This document shows positions 22,690 to 32,889 of a stretch of 64,000 nt of DNA, piece by piece (the first letter of the stretch is position 1; the number at the start of each line of letters is the position of its first letter). The notes beneath the pieces were generated by a model that worked only from the letters and a program-made list of their open reading frames with translations, searched no databases and was not told the DNA's origin. Where the stretch lies: assembly GCA_024449915.1 (NCBI GenBank), contig JAMZAV010000107.1, positions 682,001 to 746,000 on the forward strand. The letters run 5' to 3'. Source of the DNA: Sweltsa coloradensis. Its lineage: Eukaryota > Arthropoda > Insecta > Plecoptera > Chloroperlidae. A program made the translations under genes and the position numbers.

Positions 22690-22890
22690 ACCTAAAATTC
22701 AGAAATTAAACATTTCCATTCAGACAGGAATTGCACCCGGGTTTCCCACTTGCCTCTTGCCGGGCGGACGCCTAAACCTTTTAACCACCGAATCAGAAAC
22801 TTTGGTGCACCGAATGGATGGAAGTCGAGTACCTGGCAGCCAGGATTAATCCCCGATCGACTTCGGTTACGTAATTTTTGGATTGTATTA
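22690..22890 (-). mobile_element. tRNA-derived SINE-like element
   Basis: On the minus strand TTCGGTGGTTAAAAGG ... CCCGGGTGCAATTCCTG gives A- and B-box-like blocks in the right order. A second CTGGCTGCCAGG hairpin lies near 22838. The region to 23519 holds nothing further. Confidence 0.4.
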
Positions 22891-23519
22891 AGTATTATAA
22901 AACCCATTAAAGAGTGTTTTCCGATTTTGTAAATCTAATCTAATACTAATCCGATTTTGTAAATCGAAAAAATATTTAGAATGGTAAAATTCGTGTTAAT
23001 TTTTTGTGATTTCGTGTTGAATAAGTAGGCTTAAGCCGCATAACCAAATTAAATAATTTCGAAACGTTCATTTGAGATATCGTATGTGTTTAGAACCAAC
23101 ATGAATCGACGCACTTGTAACTGGGGTCCCCCAGACTGGGGACAAATTGTTCTCAAACAGACAACAGTAATCAATGATCGTTTGAAAATAACGTTATATA
23201 TAATATATTTTTAAAGTCATTTTTCTAAATTTTTCTATTGAAATTTTATCTTATTATGTCTAATTGTTGTGAAATTATTTGCAAGGTGGTGTAATTATTG
23301 AAACTGGAATATTGAATTGGATTTAGGTCACAGTTTAGTAAATAAGTGTGCAGAAATAGCAATGTCAGCTTACAGACTGCAGTCGACTTCAGAATAGTAT
23401 GATTTTTACCGGAATCGTGCGAACAAACATAAAAGACCGGAGTTTTTATTTCTGAAAGCAGACAAATCATAGTGATGTGGTTAATTTCTCATTGGGGACC
23501 TCTTCAAGTGTCTAACCAG

Positions 23520-23700
23520 ATTTTCACTATTTTGGAATTTGGACAATTGTGAAGGGAATGTCCAAGGAAATCCCCTAAGAAAATCTCGGTAAAAACTTTC
23601 AGTCAGGATTGGCGGTGGCGGGAATACAACTCGACACCTCCTAGATCAGAGTCTCGAACCTTGCTGTGGGTATCTTAGAGATATTCAGTCAAATTGAGCC
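23520..23700 (-). mobile_element. SINE-like element (body family S), minus strand
   Basis: Minus-strand order: GAGACTCTGATCTAGGAGG head, GAGTTGTATTCCCG decayed B box, CAATCCTGACTGAAAG, TTTTCTTAGGG, CATTCCCTTCACAAT. It aligns by eye with the copies at 13525 and 17820. Confidence 0.55.
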
Positions 23701-24186
23701 TTCGTTTCGATTCGATCCAATTATAAATGGTTTAGTGAATTTTTAGGGAATTGGTTGGGAAACTATGAACCCCTAGCCTATACATACAACAATGTTACAC
23801 ATCTAAAGAAAGAGAAATAGACTCCATAATGAAAATAAATAATATGCATATTTTGCAATGTCTTCGTTTTAAAAATATGAAATACATCCCAATCTCTTCG
23901 AAGTAGAACAAACATGTGACTTACTCGAACATGCATTGCAATATTTTAATTTTGTAATAGTTGCATATAATGTCAACAAGGCACTAAAATAGTTTACGTT
24001 TGAACTTTTATCTACCTAAGAGAGAATATTTTCACAACACGACCCACATTTCTGAAAATACCCGAGCTTCGTGTCGCTGTATTGTTCCCTCCCGCCACAT
24101 ATTGAAAGCTAGCCCGCGTAATTCCCTTCAAGTACTGTGAATGTAATTACATCCGGTGTCTGACGCCGTGAAGGAGCGAGACGTCG

Positions 24187-24393
24187 ATGAAGAAGACGAC
24201 ATTGTTGTTACAGTTCTGGGGCATACCTTTCGTTATTATTCCACCTGATAACACTTGGAGGCTGAATGAGACAAAATACACCAGGCGCCGTTCTGAAACA
24301 GTAGGTGATCACAGGAGAGATTTCGTAACTAAACCAAGGCCGAGGGTTTGCGAACAACATATTGCTTCAAGCTACCATCTATTTACCAAATAG
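24187..24393 (+). other. Unassigned 68-codon frame
   Basis: Starts MKKTTLLLQFWGIPFVII, which resembles a signal peptide, then turns basic. It sits in slightly GC-richer DNA. No donor of good quality ends it and no homologous domain is seen. I list it only because its start is protein-like. Surrounding 23701-24416 has nothing else. Confidence 0.15.
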
Positions 24394-24416
24394 GTCAGGT
24401 ATTGCACATACACTAA

Positions 24417-24928
24417 GGGCACCCGTATGTGATAATATGGCTAAATCTGACTTTTTCATTTGAATGGTTGAGTGAGTTCTTTGAAGTTTCAAGACTATGT
24501 GGGTGTAATTTGTTTTAAAATCGAACCAATACTTATTTAGAAAAGTTTCTTTTTGCGAAAATAGGTGCTATCTTATTTGTAGAAAGAAACTAATTCTATG
24601 TTATGAGTAGGGGTAGGCATGTTAAAATCATTTTTTGCCATCCTTTAGCAGCCTTTTTAGCCTTTAACAAAACAAAGAATAAACAATTTTATAAATTTTC
24701 AAGATTTTTTTAACTATTTGGATAATGTGGATAAATTTATGTTATCATTCCATGACGTTTTTGGGGTTTATTATTTTAAAACTTCAAATGTTTTACATTC
24801 AATTTGCATAGGGAGGTTATTATCAATTACCTCAAAAAAATTAATTTACTAGCTATAGCCATTCTTGAGAAAAGGTACATCAAATTGATTATTATTAACA
24901 TGGCTAGTATAGCCACATACGGGTGCCC
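24417..24928. mobile_element. 512-bp element with 15-bp terminal inverted repeats
   Basis: GGGCACCCGTATGTG at 24417-24431 is matched by its exact complement at 24914-24928. A further GGCTA/TAGCC pair lies just inside. The interior is AT-rich and non-coding. I see no clear target duplication, so the superfamily is undetermined. Confidence 0.65.
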
Positions 24929-25019
24929 AGTTTGTAGATATTACTAATTGAATATTTCGGATACCGTTAACTTCGTGCTGCTTATCGTGTGAAAATTTTG
25001 GGACTCAAACCCAGTAACA

Positions 25020-25165
25020 TTACATTCCCCGGTTGTGACAGTTTTCAAATTCATTTCACGTTTCATAAAGTCTGGGTGACACCTCGAAACGCCACAACAA
25101 ACTTGCATTAGATGCCTGAGTATACTATCGCATCGGGCTTGGCTGCGGCGTTCTAACGGGGATGA
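25020..25165 (+). repeat. Family G dispersed repeat, copy 1
   Basis: Matches 31005-31150 in inverse orientation: GTTGTGACAGTTTTCAA, a GGGTGACACCTCGAAA block and GCTTGGCTGCGGCG...CTAACGGG. Non-coding. The following 25166-25995 is without recognisable features. Confidence 0.55.
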
Positions 25166-25995
25166 CTAGGCCGTGTTGTTTTCTTGGTACATTGGAGTAA
25201 CAACTACCTCCTGCCGCAGAATGTCTTGCTAAACTAAACCTAAGTATCGGGTAAGAAAACACGTATAGGCTGATAGTAAATCAAATTAGCTTTGCCAGAA
25301 GGACCTACCTCTAAGCATCCAAGGAATTCCTCAGCGCATTCAAGCATGCCTCGAAACGCAGATATTATAGTTTAATTAGCGTTCTGAAGGTATAATACAT
25401 CAAAAACTCTTAGCATTATCGTTCAAGTCCTTAAGTCTAGATATTAGTTTTCATATTTCTCTATCACAAAAACGAGTTCTCCTTACAAATACAAACATCA
25501 GTCTTTCAGTGAGTGTTCAAAGTAACAGGGTATGGACCTCTAGCTGTCCCCCCCAGTCCAGCACCACTTCCAAGTATCAAGAATCGTTAGTGCAACAACG
25601 TTATGTTGTGCTTTCTTAGCTTTAAAAGAACTATTTGAAAACATGTAAATTAATATGTGTAAGAATCTCGATCTCATTCGTTACAGATATTCTTTACGTC
25701 AACAATCTGTCAATGTGGTTGTGTTTTTAGGCCTTTTCAATGATTTCTTAGTTTTTACTGTCAAGTGGCAATCTCTCAAATAACTCGTGTATGCATTCAG
25801 TCTATTCTCACTTCGTTTACGTTTTGCCCGCGCCTCCCTATAAAGCACCCCTGTTTCCAAACAGACATGAATTAATTGACGTCAAATTATTTTGGAAACT
25901 TTTGGGACTGGACGTAACTACCAACAACAACATTCAGTAATAAAAATATGGTACATTTCATATAGTATGTTTTTTTTTCAATAAAATGTTGGTAA

Positions 25996-26230
25996 TCTCC
26001 CTTAAAAGCGTCACTTTTCTAACGGTCCATCCGTCCGTGCGTGTGTCACATCTCTCGATAACAAACCGAACATGACCTCCGGTTGACATGCGTATTTTGT
26101 TGACATTGATCCTCAACATGGATAATACACAAGGTTATTTGGTGAACCTGGGGGTGAGGCGCCACAGACGGACGAGGCTAGCCACGCGCAAAGAGGTAGT
26201 TTATGTGTTCGTACCCGGCACCTCCACCAA
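25996..26230 (+). mobile_element. Family C interspersed element, copy 3
   Basis: Contains CCATCCGTCCGTGCGTGTG, CGATAACAAACCGAACATGA, TTGACATTGATCCTCAACA, GAACCTGGGGGTGAGG and the terminal CCCGGCACCTCCACCA. Same order as the copies at 6692 and 57673. The left end is unclear. Confidence 0.6.
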
Positions 26231-26702
26231 CAACTACATGTATTTTGTTTGTGTATCCTTTTACAACAATCTATATTGATTAATTATTTTTTCTCCCTAT
26301 TTTAGCAACTCCCACACTCTTCCTTACCCTTATCCGTTTTAGCTTAATTAATTAAGTCATTGTCAGTTATGCCTGATAACGTTGCAATCAAAGATGACGC
26401 AACCATTCTTGGTTTCAGATAAGTATGCCATGACCGAGCGAAGGATCGCACCAATAACAAAACAAAACACATCCCCGATTTACAAACTGGTGATTAAATA
26501 AAGGTTTTCTGCGTCTCCCGATCTTTGGCATCGAGGCTGGAAGCACACGTCTGTTAATTTTTAAATAAACAATAACAATAAGAGCTCAAGATCGATTCTT
26601 TTAAAACCAATTTATATCACTAATCGTTTTTGTTTTTACTCCGTGAAAACATAATTTATTTTTGACTCTTTAAGATAAGTTGTTACCCACGAAATACCGT
26701 AA

Positions 26703-26830
26703 CTAGGAAAACGCTTTAGTCGTTGTTAGACGAGTGAGCGAGCCATGTGTTGAGTATCCCTAGCTTATAGGCTAGGGATGCAAATGTTCCCGGGTACTTA
26801 ACACATGGTTCGCACACTCGTCTAACAACT
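26703..26830. mobile_element. Family E element, short copy 2
   Basis: CTAGGAAAACGCTTTAGT, the HINE-type end, runs straight into the family E arm (CGTTGTTAGACGAGTGAGCG). The opposite arm ends at about 26829. The centre is only a short stem (CCCTAGC...GCTAGGG). It joins the E arms to the HINE-like terminus in one molecule. Confidence 0.65.
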
Positions 26831-27456
26831 ACTTAAGCGCTTGATAGCTTACTTTCAGAATTGTTTGTTGCCCAGACTGTGGCCACAACTATGATTATTT
26901 AATTCGGAAAATGTTAACTCACATCGCTGGTACCAATTTTTCAAATTCATTATTTAAGTTCAAATTGTTACGGATTTCCTGAAAATGTTAAAAGCACCCT
27001 AAATATCGGTCCCGGATATCTGAGTTTTAAAAAAACAGCGCAATCTGGTCAACGGTTCGGCAGTTCTGAAGCGAACTTACTCACTTACTCACTCATACAG
27101 GAACAGACAAAGTCTCGTTTGAGTTGAATGGTAAGATATCTCAAATTATTTATTTTTGAGTTTGTGTAAAATTTAAAGGTTGGCATACATGCTCTTTTCT
27201 TTTAACTTGCCTTTGTTATTCTAGACTGACACCACGTTTATCAGCATTTTCTTCTGACGATTCTTTCAATGTTGAGTTCATTTTTATTCTTTTTACTTTT
27301 CCATGCGTATATCTGTGTGAACATATAAATTGATAAATTAGATAAATTAACCATTAATTGAATTAAGGTAATTTTATTATTTATTTTCAACTCTCAACCT
27401 TAAATTTCTTGCGACTCCTAGTTCCAGTTGTTTCTATTCATGGCTCATTATTTCAG
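26831..27456. other. No recognised feature
   Basis: AT-rich DNA. The pyrimidine-rich stretch at its end serves as the acceptor tract for the candidate exon that follows. Confidence 0.4.
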
Positions 27457-27582
27457 GTATCTCACCGTTCACAGCCCAGCCCCAACAACTCAACTCCGTC
27501 ATTGACGTACGCAACTCGCGAGCATATTTTGAGTTCCTCCCTCACTTTGATCTTACATCATCATCATCGCAGCCTCCCTGAG
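27457..27582 (+). CDS. Candidate internal exon, unrecognised
   Basis: A pyrimidine-rich tract ending TTATTTCAG precedes 27457, and CCTGAG|GTGAGTCA follows 27582. Both are good splice signals. The 126 bp between are open in the first frame (42 codons, Ser/His-rich, VSHRSQPSPNNSTPSLTYA at the start). They are also open in the third frame until a stop three bases before the end, and that third frame (NSVIDVRNSRAYFEFLPHFD) looks more protein-like. The choice of frame is thus uncertain, and a terminal or non-coding exon is possible. No partner exons are visible. Confidence 0.25.
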
Positions 27583-27607
27583 GTGAGTCAAATAACAGCA
27601 TGGAGGG

Positions 27608-27988
27608 ATGAAACCTTGTTTGAAGCTTCTCAGATCTTTAGAAGCAAATATCTCGAATTCCATTCTTGTACAATTATGTTATCTACTATGCTGTGAGACA
27701 CCGGCACGTATAGCGGAAGACCTCGTCATAACCCTAGGCGGTATAGGATATATAGGGGGTGTATATCACGGAGCGCGAGTAAATTCTATCATGGCTATGA
27801 AAATTCAATTCCAGAAAGCAAAAGCGATCATCAAACCTTTAAAACTATCGCGAACAATTACACCCGCGTTGAAGGCTAAGCGTGTTTTATTTAACTCTTT
27901 ATCATTGACTAATAATGTCCTCAAAGCGGGCTTATGCTTAAAAACCTTATATTCATTATCAATTTTATTATTAATATATGGTTTTTAA
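27608..27988 (+). other. Unassigned 126-codon frame
   Basis: The middle third (for example ITLGGIGYIGGVYHGARV and basic residues after it) has protein-like texture, but I recognise no family. Its 3' third runs into a hairpin repeat. It starts just downstream of the candidate exon's donor, in the putative intron. Confidence 0.15.
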
Positions 27989-28012
27989 GCATAAGCCCGC
28001 TTTAAGGACATA
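27915..28012. repeat. Hairpin: 32-bp inverted repeat with 33-nt loop
   Basis: The arm at 27915-27946 (ATGTCC...AAAGCGGGCTTATGC...AAACC) returns inverted at 27980-28012 with one mismatch. The AT-only spacer is 33 nt. It could be the relic of a small foldback element or form a stable stem in a transcript. Confidence 0.8.
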
Positions 28013-28035
28013 GTTATTGATTCATAGCAGTTGTC

Positions 28036-28044
28036 GAAAAAGTT
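28036..28044 (-). terminator. Oligo-T after the tRNA-like sequence
   Basis: Five T residues on the minus strand begin three bases after the tRNA 3' end, as expected for an RNA polymerase III terminator. Confidence 0.4.
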
Positions 28045-28117
28045 TGCCCCGACTGGGGTTCGAACCCAGAACCTCCGGCTTAACGTGCCATAGCTCTACC
28101 AATTAAGCTACCGGGAC
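28045..28117 (-). tRNA. tRNA-shaped sequence (anticodon position GTT), tRNA gene, pseudogene or SINE head
   Basis: Exactly 73 nt with standard geometry: a 7-bp acceptor (GTCCCGG with TCGGGGC, two G-U pairs), a D stem GCTT/GAGC with GG in the loop, a 5-bp T stem CTGGG/CCCAG with loop TTCGAAC, and A at position 73. The anticodon arm is imperfect: ATGGC/GCCGG has an A-G mismatch and a G-U pair, and position 33 is C instead of the near-universal U. Position 34-36 would be GTT (Asn). The B box is perfect and an oligo-T follows. The defects make a tRNA pseudogene or the head of a SINE more likely than a working tRNA. Confidence 0.5.
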
Positions 28118-28367
28118 CACAGAACAATCTTTTAGGAAACTGCTATTTGTTGTGTGACTGTTGACTTACATGACATAAATCCAACAGAAGACGGCAATGT
28201 AGCTGTCAAATCTGAAAGATTGCATGGATAAATTCAATCACATCTCATCTCCCATGAGTTGAGTAGTATTATTTATTAGAGATTATTCACTTTCTCTGCA
28301 AAGAGTTATACGTGTACACTGTACTAGTCGTGAATAAAATATCTATCTATCTATTTTCACAAGGTGT
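28118..28367. other. No gene; ATCT-type tail
   Basis: Holds GAATAAAATATCTATCTATCTAT at about 28331-28353 in separate short units, the kind of simple tail left by a retrotransposed element. Nothing else is recognised. Confidence 0.35.
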
Positions 28368-29127
28368 AATTGGATGAGCGAAGCGAAGACTTCAATTTCA
28401 CCGACCCCCCAAAAAATTAGCTCGGTTGTTTTTTGTTTTTTTTTTTTTTTTCCGTCTGTTTGTTCGCTCTCTACCGGGCAAACGGCATATGCGATCTTGA
28501 TGAAAATTTGACACGACCTTCGTTTTCTCTGAACTTAGACTTGCCACGTTTTTGGGTACAATCGAAAAAATATTTCTCATGAATATCGTACTTTTACGAT
28601 TTTTTTCGATTTTTAGTGCGATATTTTCGTGCCATTTGGCCCAATTCTGACCAAACGGGTGGGGCTACAACGTTCATATTTCACATGGACATTAAGGTAA
28701 TGGTGATGTATTGCTTTCTGAAAGAAAAAGTTGAAAAAGTTGGCCAGAATCGAGAGAAATAAAGCTTTTAATATACGTTTTTTGACTTTTTGTGCGATAT
28801 TTTCGTGCCATTTGGGCCAATTCTGACCAAACGGGTGGGGCTACAACGTTCATATTATACAAGGACATTAAGGTTATGGTGATGTAGTACCTTTTGAAAG
28901 AAAATGTTGAAAAAGTTAGCCAGAATCCATAGAAATATAGCTTTTAATGTAAGATTTTTACGTTAAATAATAACAAATTAACAAGAAACAATAGAAACTT
29001 GACAACAATAACCTACAATGCGTCGGCAGAAAAACAAAGCACTTGCAAAAGTAAAGATATCCCACGCAAACTAAAAACTTTAAAAAAGCTCATCCATCAA
29101 CGCGGCGGGACTTAAGCGTTTTCCTAG
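28368..29127 (+). mobile_element. HINE-like element, family B, full copy
   Basis: Starts AATTGGATGAGCGAAGCG (preceded by T) and ends AGCGTTTTCCTAG (followed by T). Order inside: TTCACCGACCCCCC block, poly-T, TCTGTTTGTTCGC block, then two core units of about 174 bp (each with GTGCGATATTTTCGTGCC, at 28617 and 28791), then GCTCATCCATCAACGCGGCG. The hairpin is AACGC (12 nt) GCGTT. The best pair for comparison is the copy at 50110. No protein is encoded in the sense direction. Confidence 0.7.
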
Positions 29128-29527
29128 TGTAAAAATCGCACCTTTTGACCTCCAGTTTTCATCCCAAAATTTTGAAACTTTGGGAAAAGGAAATATAGGC
29201 CTACGCATTACTTGATCAGAGAACATTTTTAACATTGCAAATAATTTTCTCTTATACATAGGCATTGGGAAATAACTATACAAAACAATTCTTTGGTGGC
29301 ATATTTACAGCCATGTGACTATAAAAGAAACTAAGCAATATGTTGAAATTGTGCTCTAATCGCGCCTTGACACACAATCTTACTTGACATTCTGGTGTAA
29401 ACCACGTATAGTCCCATAGGACAATCGATAGAGCTTCCAATCCAAATGTTCCACGATAAATGCTTCATTTGCCCTATATTATCCAACAGTCTAAACCCCA
29501 TATAGTCTAATATGGACCTATTTATTT
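29128..29527. other. No recognised feature
   Basis: Spacer between elements; no ORF or repeat I can support. Confidence 0.45.
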
Positions 29528-29724
29528 AATATTTAAGGCTATTCGACCGCGTTTTACTATTTGTCCAAATATGCTACCAAGTCAAAATAAAGTGAATGGC
29601 TTTGAAAGAAAGAAGAAAATTTTGAAAAAAAAATTGATTTTCTAAAAGAGCCAGGTTTCAATGCCATTCATTACATAAATTTTTTTTTTAAATAGAAAAA
29701 CGCGGACGAATAGCCTTAATATTT
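29528..29724. mobile_element. 197-bp MITE-like inverted-repeat element
   Basis: AATATTTAAGGCTATTCGACCGCG at the left (in two blocks: AATATTTAAGGC and TATTCGACCGCG) is mirrored by CGCGGACGAATAGCCTTAATATTT at the right. The interior is A/T-rich. The outer TAAGGCTATT resembles the ends of the foldback at 35815 (GTTAAGGCTGTTGTA) and the GGCTATTCGA block at 51359, so a shared terminus is possible. Confidence 0.55.
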
Positions 29725-31004
29725 ATTTGTGTATCTTTTTTAAAAGGGTTATTTAACCGCTAAACTCAAAAAATATATTTCATTCAGGCTAACTAGTAAT
29801 GAATTTAGCAATCAACAGAAAAGTTATTGGGGCCAACCATGACCTCCCAAAAAATTGTCAAACATGACATTTTTCGAACTAGGTCCCATCGGAAAAAATC
29901 TCCCATAAGAAATAACATGGGGACGATAAAATTATGCCCCGTGACCTTGGAGGATTTTGGTCCAAAAAAATATTGGCCAATATAGCCGTACTCTACAGCC
30001 TTTTCTGTAAATTCTCTATATTTCGTTTTGTAATTTGGGCAAGTAGTCTGTTCAAAATATGCTGATTACCAAGACAAGATGGGGTGTGATTTTGGAATGC
30101 ATATTTTTGCGTGTTTGTGGGTATATTTGGGCACAGTTTCAAGACACGATGTAAAAAATGGGCATTTTAGATTTGTACTATGCTCTAGTATCTATGTGGA
30201 CCAAAACTGAAGCAGGTTAAAGCCGATTTAAGAAATTTCCCAAAACACCAATTTTCGCAAATTTCTGGATCAAAAAAATTGAAAAATTCGTGTTAAATCA
30301 CCGTTACAAGATATAATTTTTTAAACTGTCATTTTTGTGTAGTATTGTGCTATGGATCATGTAGAAAAAAAATTTTTTAGTTAATAGCCCCTTTAAATGT
30401 GAATGCCAATGATATTTCGAAACGTAAAGATTTTGACTAGATAATCCCAAAGTATGACAACTATGTACCACGCAAGTATATTACGATAACACATGGAGGA
30501 ATGTCACATCACCATGCAAGTGGCTGTTTCATACTTCTGCAATAGAATATTATGTAAATGTATCGGCTGGCAGATGACTGTATAGGTCGTATAGGACTAA
30601 TCATGTGTATCATTCACACTCACATTATACCACCTGCAACACTAACAACTATTAATTACACGCTCAAGTTAAGCTTGACTTGCTCTTAATTGATTAACTA
30701 CATTGATCGTTGTGATCGGTGATATAATTGATATGATTACTAAGTGACCTAGAAACTATAGAAAGATGTTATGATGACAGTAATTTGTGCTTACAATATT
30801 CTAGTAAGACGCCAATGATTTCTACTTTCTACTTTCGTTATTTTATTGACCCTTCGGCGACTGATGTTGGTGTGATCATGGTAATCATTATGCCTATATA
30901 TGACATTTTAGTAATTCCTATTCGTCATAATTATGTTCATCGCGTACTATCATTATTACAGTGCTATAACATTATTGTGAAATATAACATTTCTATTCTA
31001 TCTA
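29725..31004. other. No recognised feature
   Basis: More than a kilobase of A/T-rich DNA with G-poor composition and no ORF above noise. A 99-codon frame at 30785-31084 runs into family G and has no recognisable domain. Confidence 0.5.
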
Positions 31005-31150
31005 GGTGCCCGTTAGGGCGCCGCAGCCAAGCCGCGGTGCGCTACACACTCAAGCACCTTATACACCAAGCAGAGTTGGGGTGATTTCGAGGTGTTACCC
31101 AGCCGTCATGTAACGTGATGTGAACTTGAAAACTATCACAATCGAGGGGA
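31005..31150 (-). repeat. Family G dispersed repeat, copy 2
   Basis: Inverse copy of 25020-25165, here with CCCGTTAGGGCGCCGCAGCC and TTTCGAGGTGTTACCC. Substitutions are frequent, so it is old. Confidence 0.55.
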
Positions 31151-31251
31151 TTTAGGTACCTGACAACACATGCCAAATTTTATTGGGGTACGACCATTCC
31201 TTCTTGGTGAAAAAATGTCTTCAAACATGCTCAAAATCACTTTAAGGATGT

Positions 31252-31284
31252 TAGCTACTGCTAGCTACTGCTAGCTACTGCTAA
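31252..31284. repeat. (TAGCTACTGC)n short tandem repeat
   Basis: Three exact decamer copies in a row. Confidence 0.85.
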
Positions 31285-31307
31285 CATCTAATACGTCGGC
31301 CCGCGAT

Positions 31308-31440
31308 TCTGACCAGACGGGTGGGGCTACAATGTTCATATTTTACATGGACATTAAGGTTATAGAATGATAGTCTCTTTTGAAAAAAAAAGTTGAAAAA
31401 GTTTGTTGGAAGGCTTCCAAATAAAGGTTTTAAAATAAGC
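31308..31440 (+). mobile_element. Fragment of a family B core unit
   Basis: Carries CTGACCAGACGGGTGGGGC, ACATGGACATTAAGGTTAT and AAAGTTGAAAAAGTTTG, the landmarks of the 175-bp core of family B, without either end. Either an internal deletion product or a solo core unit. Confidence 0.6.
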
Positions 31441-32289
31441 CTTAAACACTTGGCATATAATCAACAAGTAACCATAGTTACTTGACACTTGTTGACGGTA
31501 TAAGCAGAGTTAGGCGGGAAAGTGCGATACGTAAACAAATGGCGGACATTTAAAAATTTTCTTCTTTGTGTGGAACGAGAAAAGGTGTCATTATACTCTC
31601 ATAAAACAAATCAGAAACCGTCCCTGGCCTAGGCCCAGATGTAGAAAATTATTTATAATACAACAGTGTAGGTCTAAAGTTCCATTTGGCTATAGGACTA
31701 GTAAAATTCATACTTACATTACATGTTTGACAAGCCTAGCCCACCCTATGCCAGCACAACATTGTTTTGATATGAACTTGCTCAACTGTTTGTTTTTCAT
31801 AATTGCAACAATCAAATCATTTCATACAACTTGTCTTTCGATTGGCCCGCGTTTATGAAGGCACTGCCATCTAGAATAAATATAGAACTTTTTCGAGCTC
31901 TTTGCTATACTCAAATCTTTTTAAAGTGTTTGGATTTCGTGATACTCTTTCAACCATAGGGGTTTAATATCAATGCTTTCAACTCACAACCCATGACGTT
32001 TTCCACGATACCGTTCAAGAATACCAATTCCTTCGAAAACGAAAACGACTTCGTTTTCAAATTGCGTTTTCAACTCATCTCCCACGAACTCAAGAATTGG
32101 GGTCCAGTCCTTATACCGTCGTTATACCATGGTTATACCACCTATACCCAGGATGTACATGAATCCGGGTCTAGATATTTTACATCCTATATTGTTACTG
32201 CTAATACCATAGAATTTAAATCAACTTTGATAAAAATATTATATTTTAGCAAATAATTTTGTAATGGAACTTGAAAAAGTAATGAGATC
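31441..32289. other. Unassigned; small open frames
   Basis: Frames at 31568-31858 and 31993-32256 (+) have no recognisable domain. The second reads rather like protein but includes internal TATACC repeats. A 9-bp-stem hairpin (GAAAACGAA/TTCGTTTTC) lies at about 32036-32059. Confidence 0.3.
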
Positions 32290-32661
32290 ACACACATAAC
32301 AAAAACTTGTAGAAATACAGCCAAACCTTACACACTCAAAAGGAATGAGATCTAAAAAAAGGGCCAAGCTCATCTACCCTTCCACATAAACGTACAGTGT
32401 CCCATAACAGCATCCTCGAAAAGCTTGGCAAAATAGAATTTGCATGTTTACGTTTAAATTAATTACAAAAAAGAACTTTGATAAACTATTACGTTAAATT
32501 AATAATCGCAAATTCTATTTTGAAAAGCTTTTCGAGGATGCTGTTATGGGACACTGTACGTTTATGTGGAAGGGTAGATGAGCTTGGCCCTTTTTTTAGA
32601 TCTCATTCCTTTTGAGTGTGTAAGGTTTGGCTGTATTTCTACAAGTTTTTGTTATGTGTGT
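32290..32661. repeat. Near-perfect palindrome, 154-bp arms
   Basis: The arm 32290-32443 returns inverted at 32508-32661. I find two mismatches (GG versus TT, near the inner end), so the arms are about 99 percent identical. The spacer is 64 bp and AT-rich. There is no coding capacity. Such identity means a recent origin (foldback element or inverted duplication) or ongoing gene conversion between arms. No second copy is seen in this window. Confidence 0.9.
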
Positions 32662-32889
32662 TGGGTATAACGATACAGTTTTACCAAAACAAAATAGAAC
32701 CAAAAGCGCAGTGGATCATAATTAATAAAATATAGGCCTAATAGCGATGTTGATATTGTTTGTAGTTGATTTTGGGGGCTAGAAGAGAGTTAATGAATTA
32801 AATTGTGGGGGCTTGAAGAGTTATTTGATATAGGATCTATCTGCTCTAACCAGCGGTATATACACACGTATATCGCTGATTAGAGCAAT
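32662..32889. other. No recognised feature
   Basis: AT-rich spacer. A short imperfect hairpin is formed by CTCTAACCAGCG and CGCTGATTAGAG near 32842-32885. Confidence 0.4.

Noticed and set aside
28045..28117. Functional tRNA-Asn gene
   Set aside because: C at position 33 and a mismatch in the anticodon stem, and no resemblance to animal tRNA-Asn; more likely a pseudogene or SINE head.
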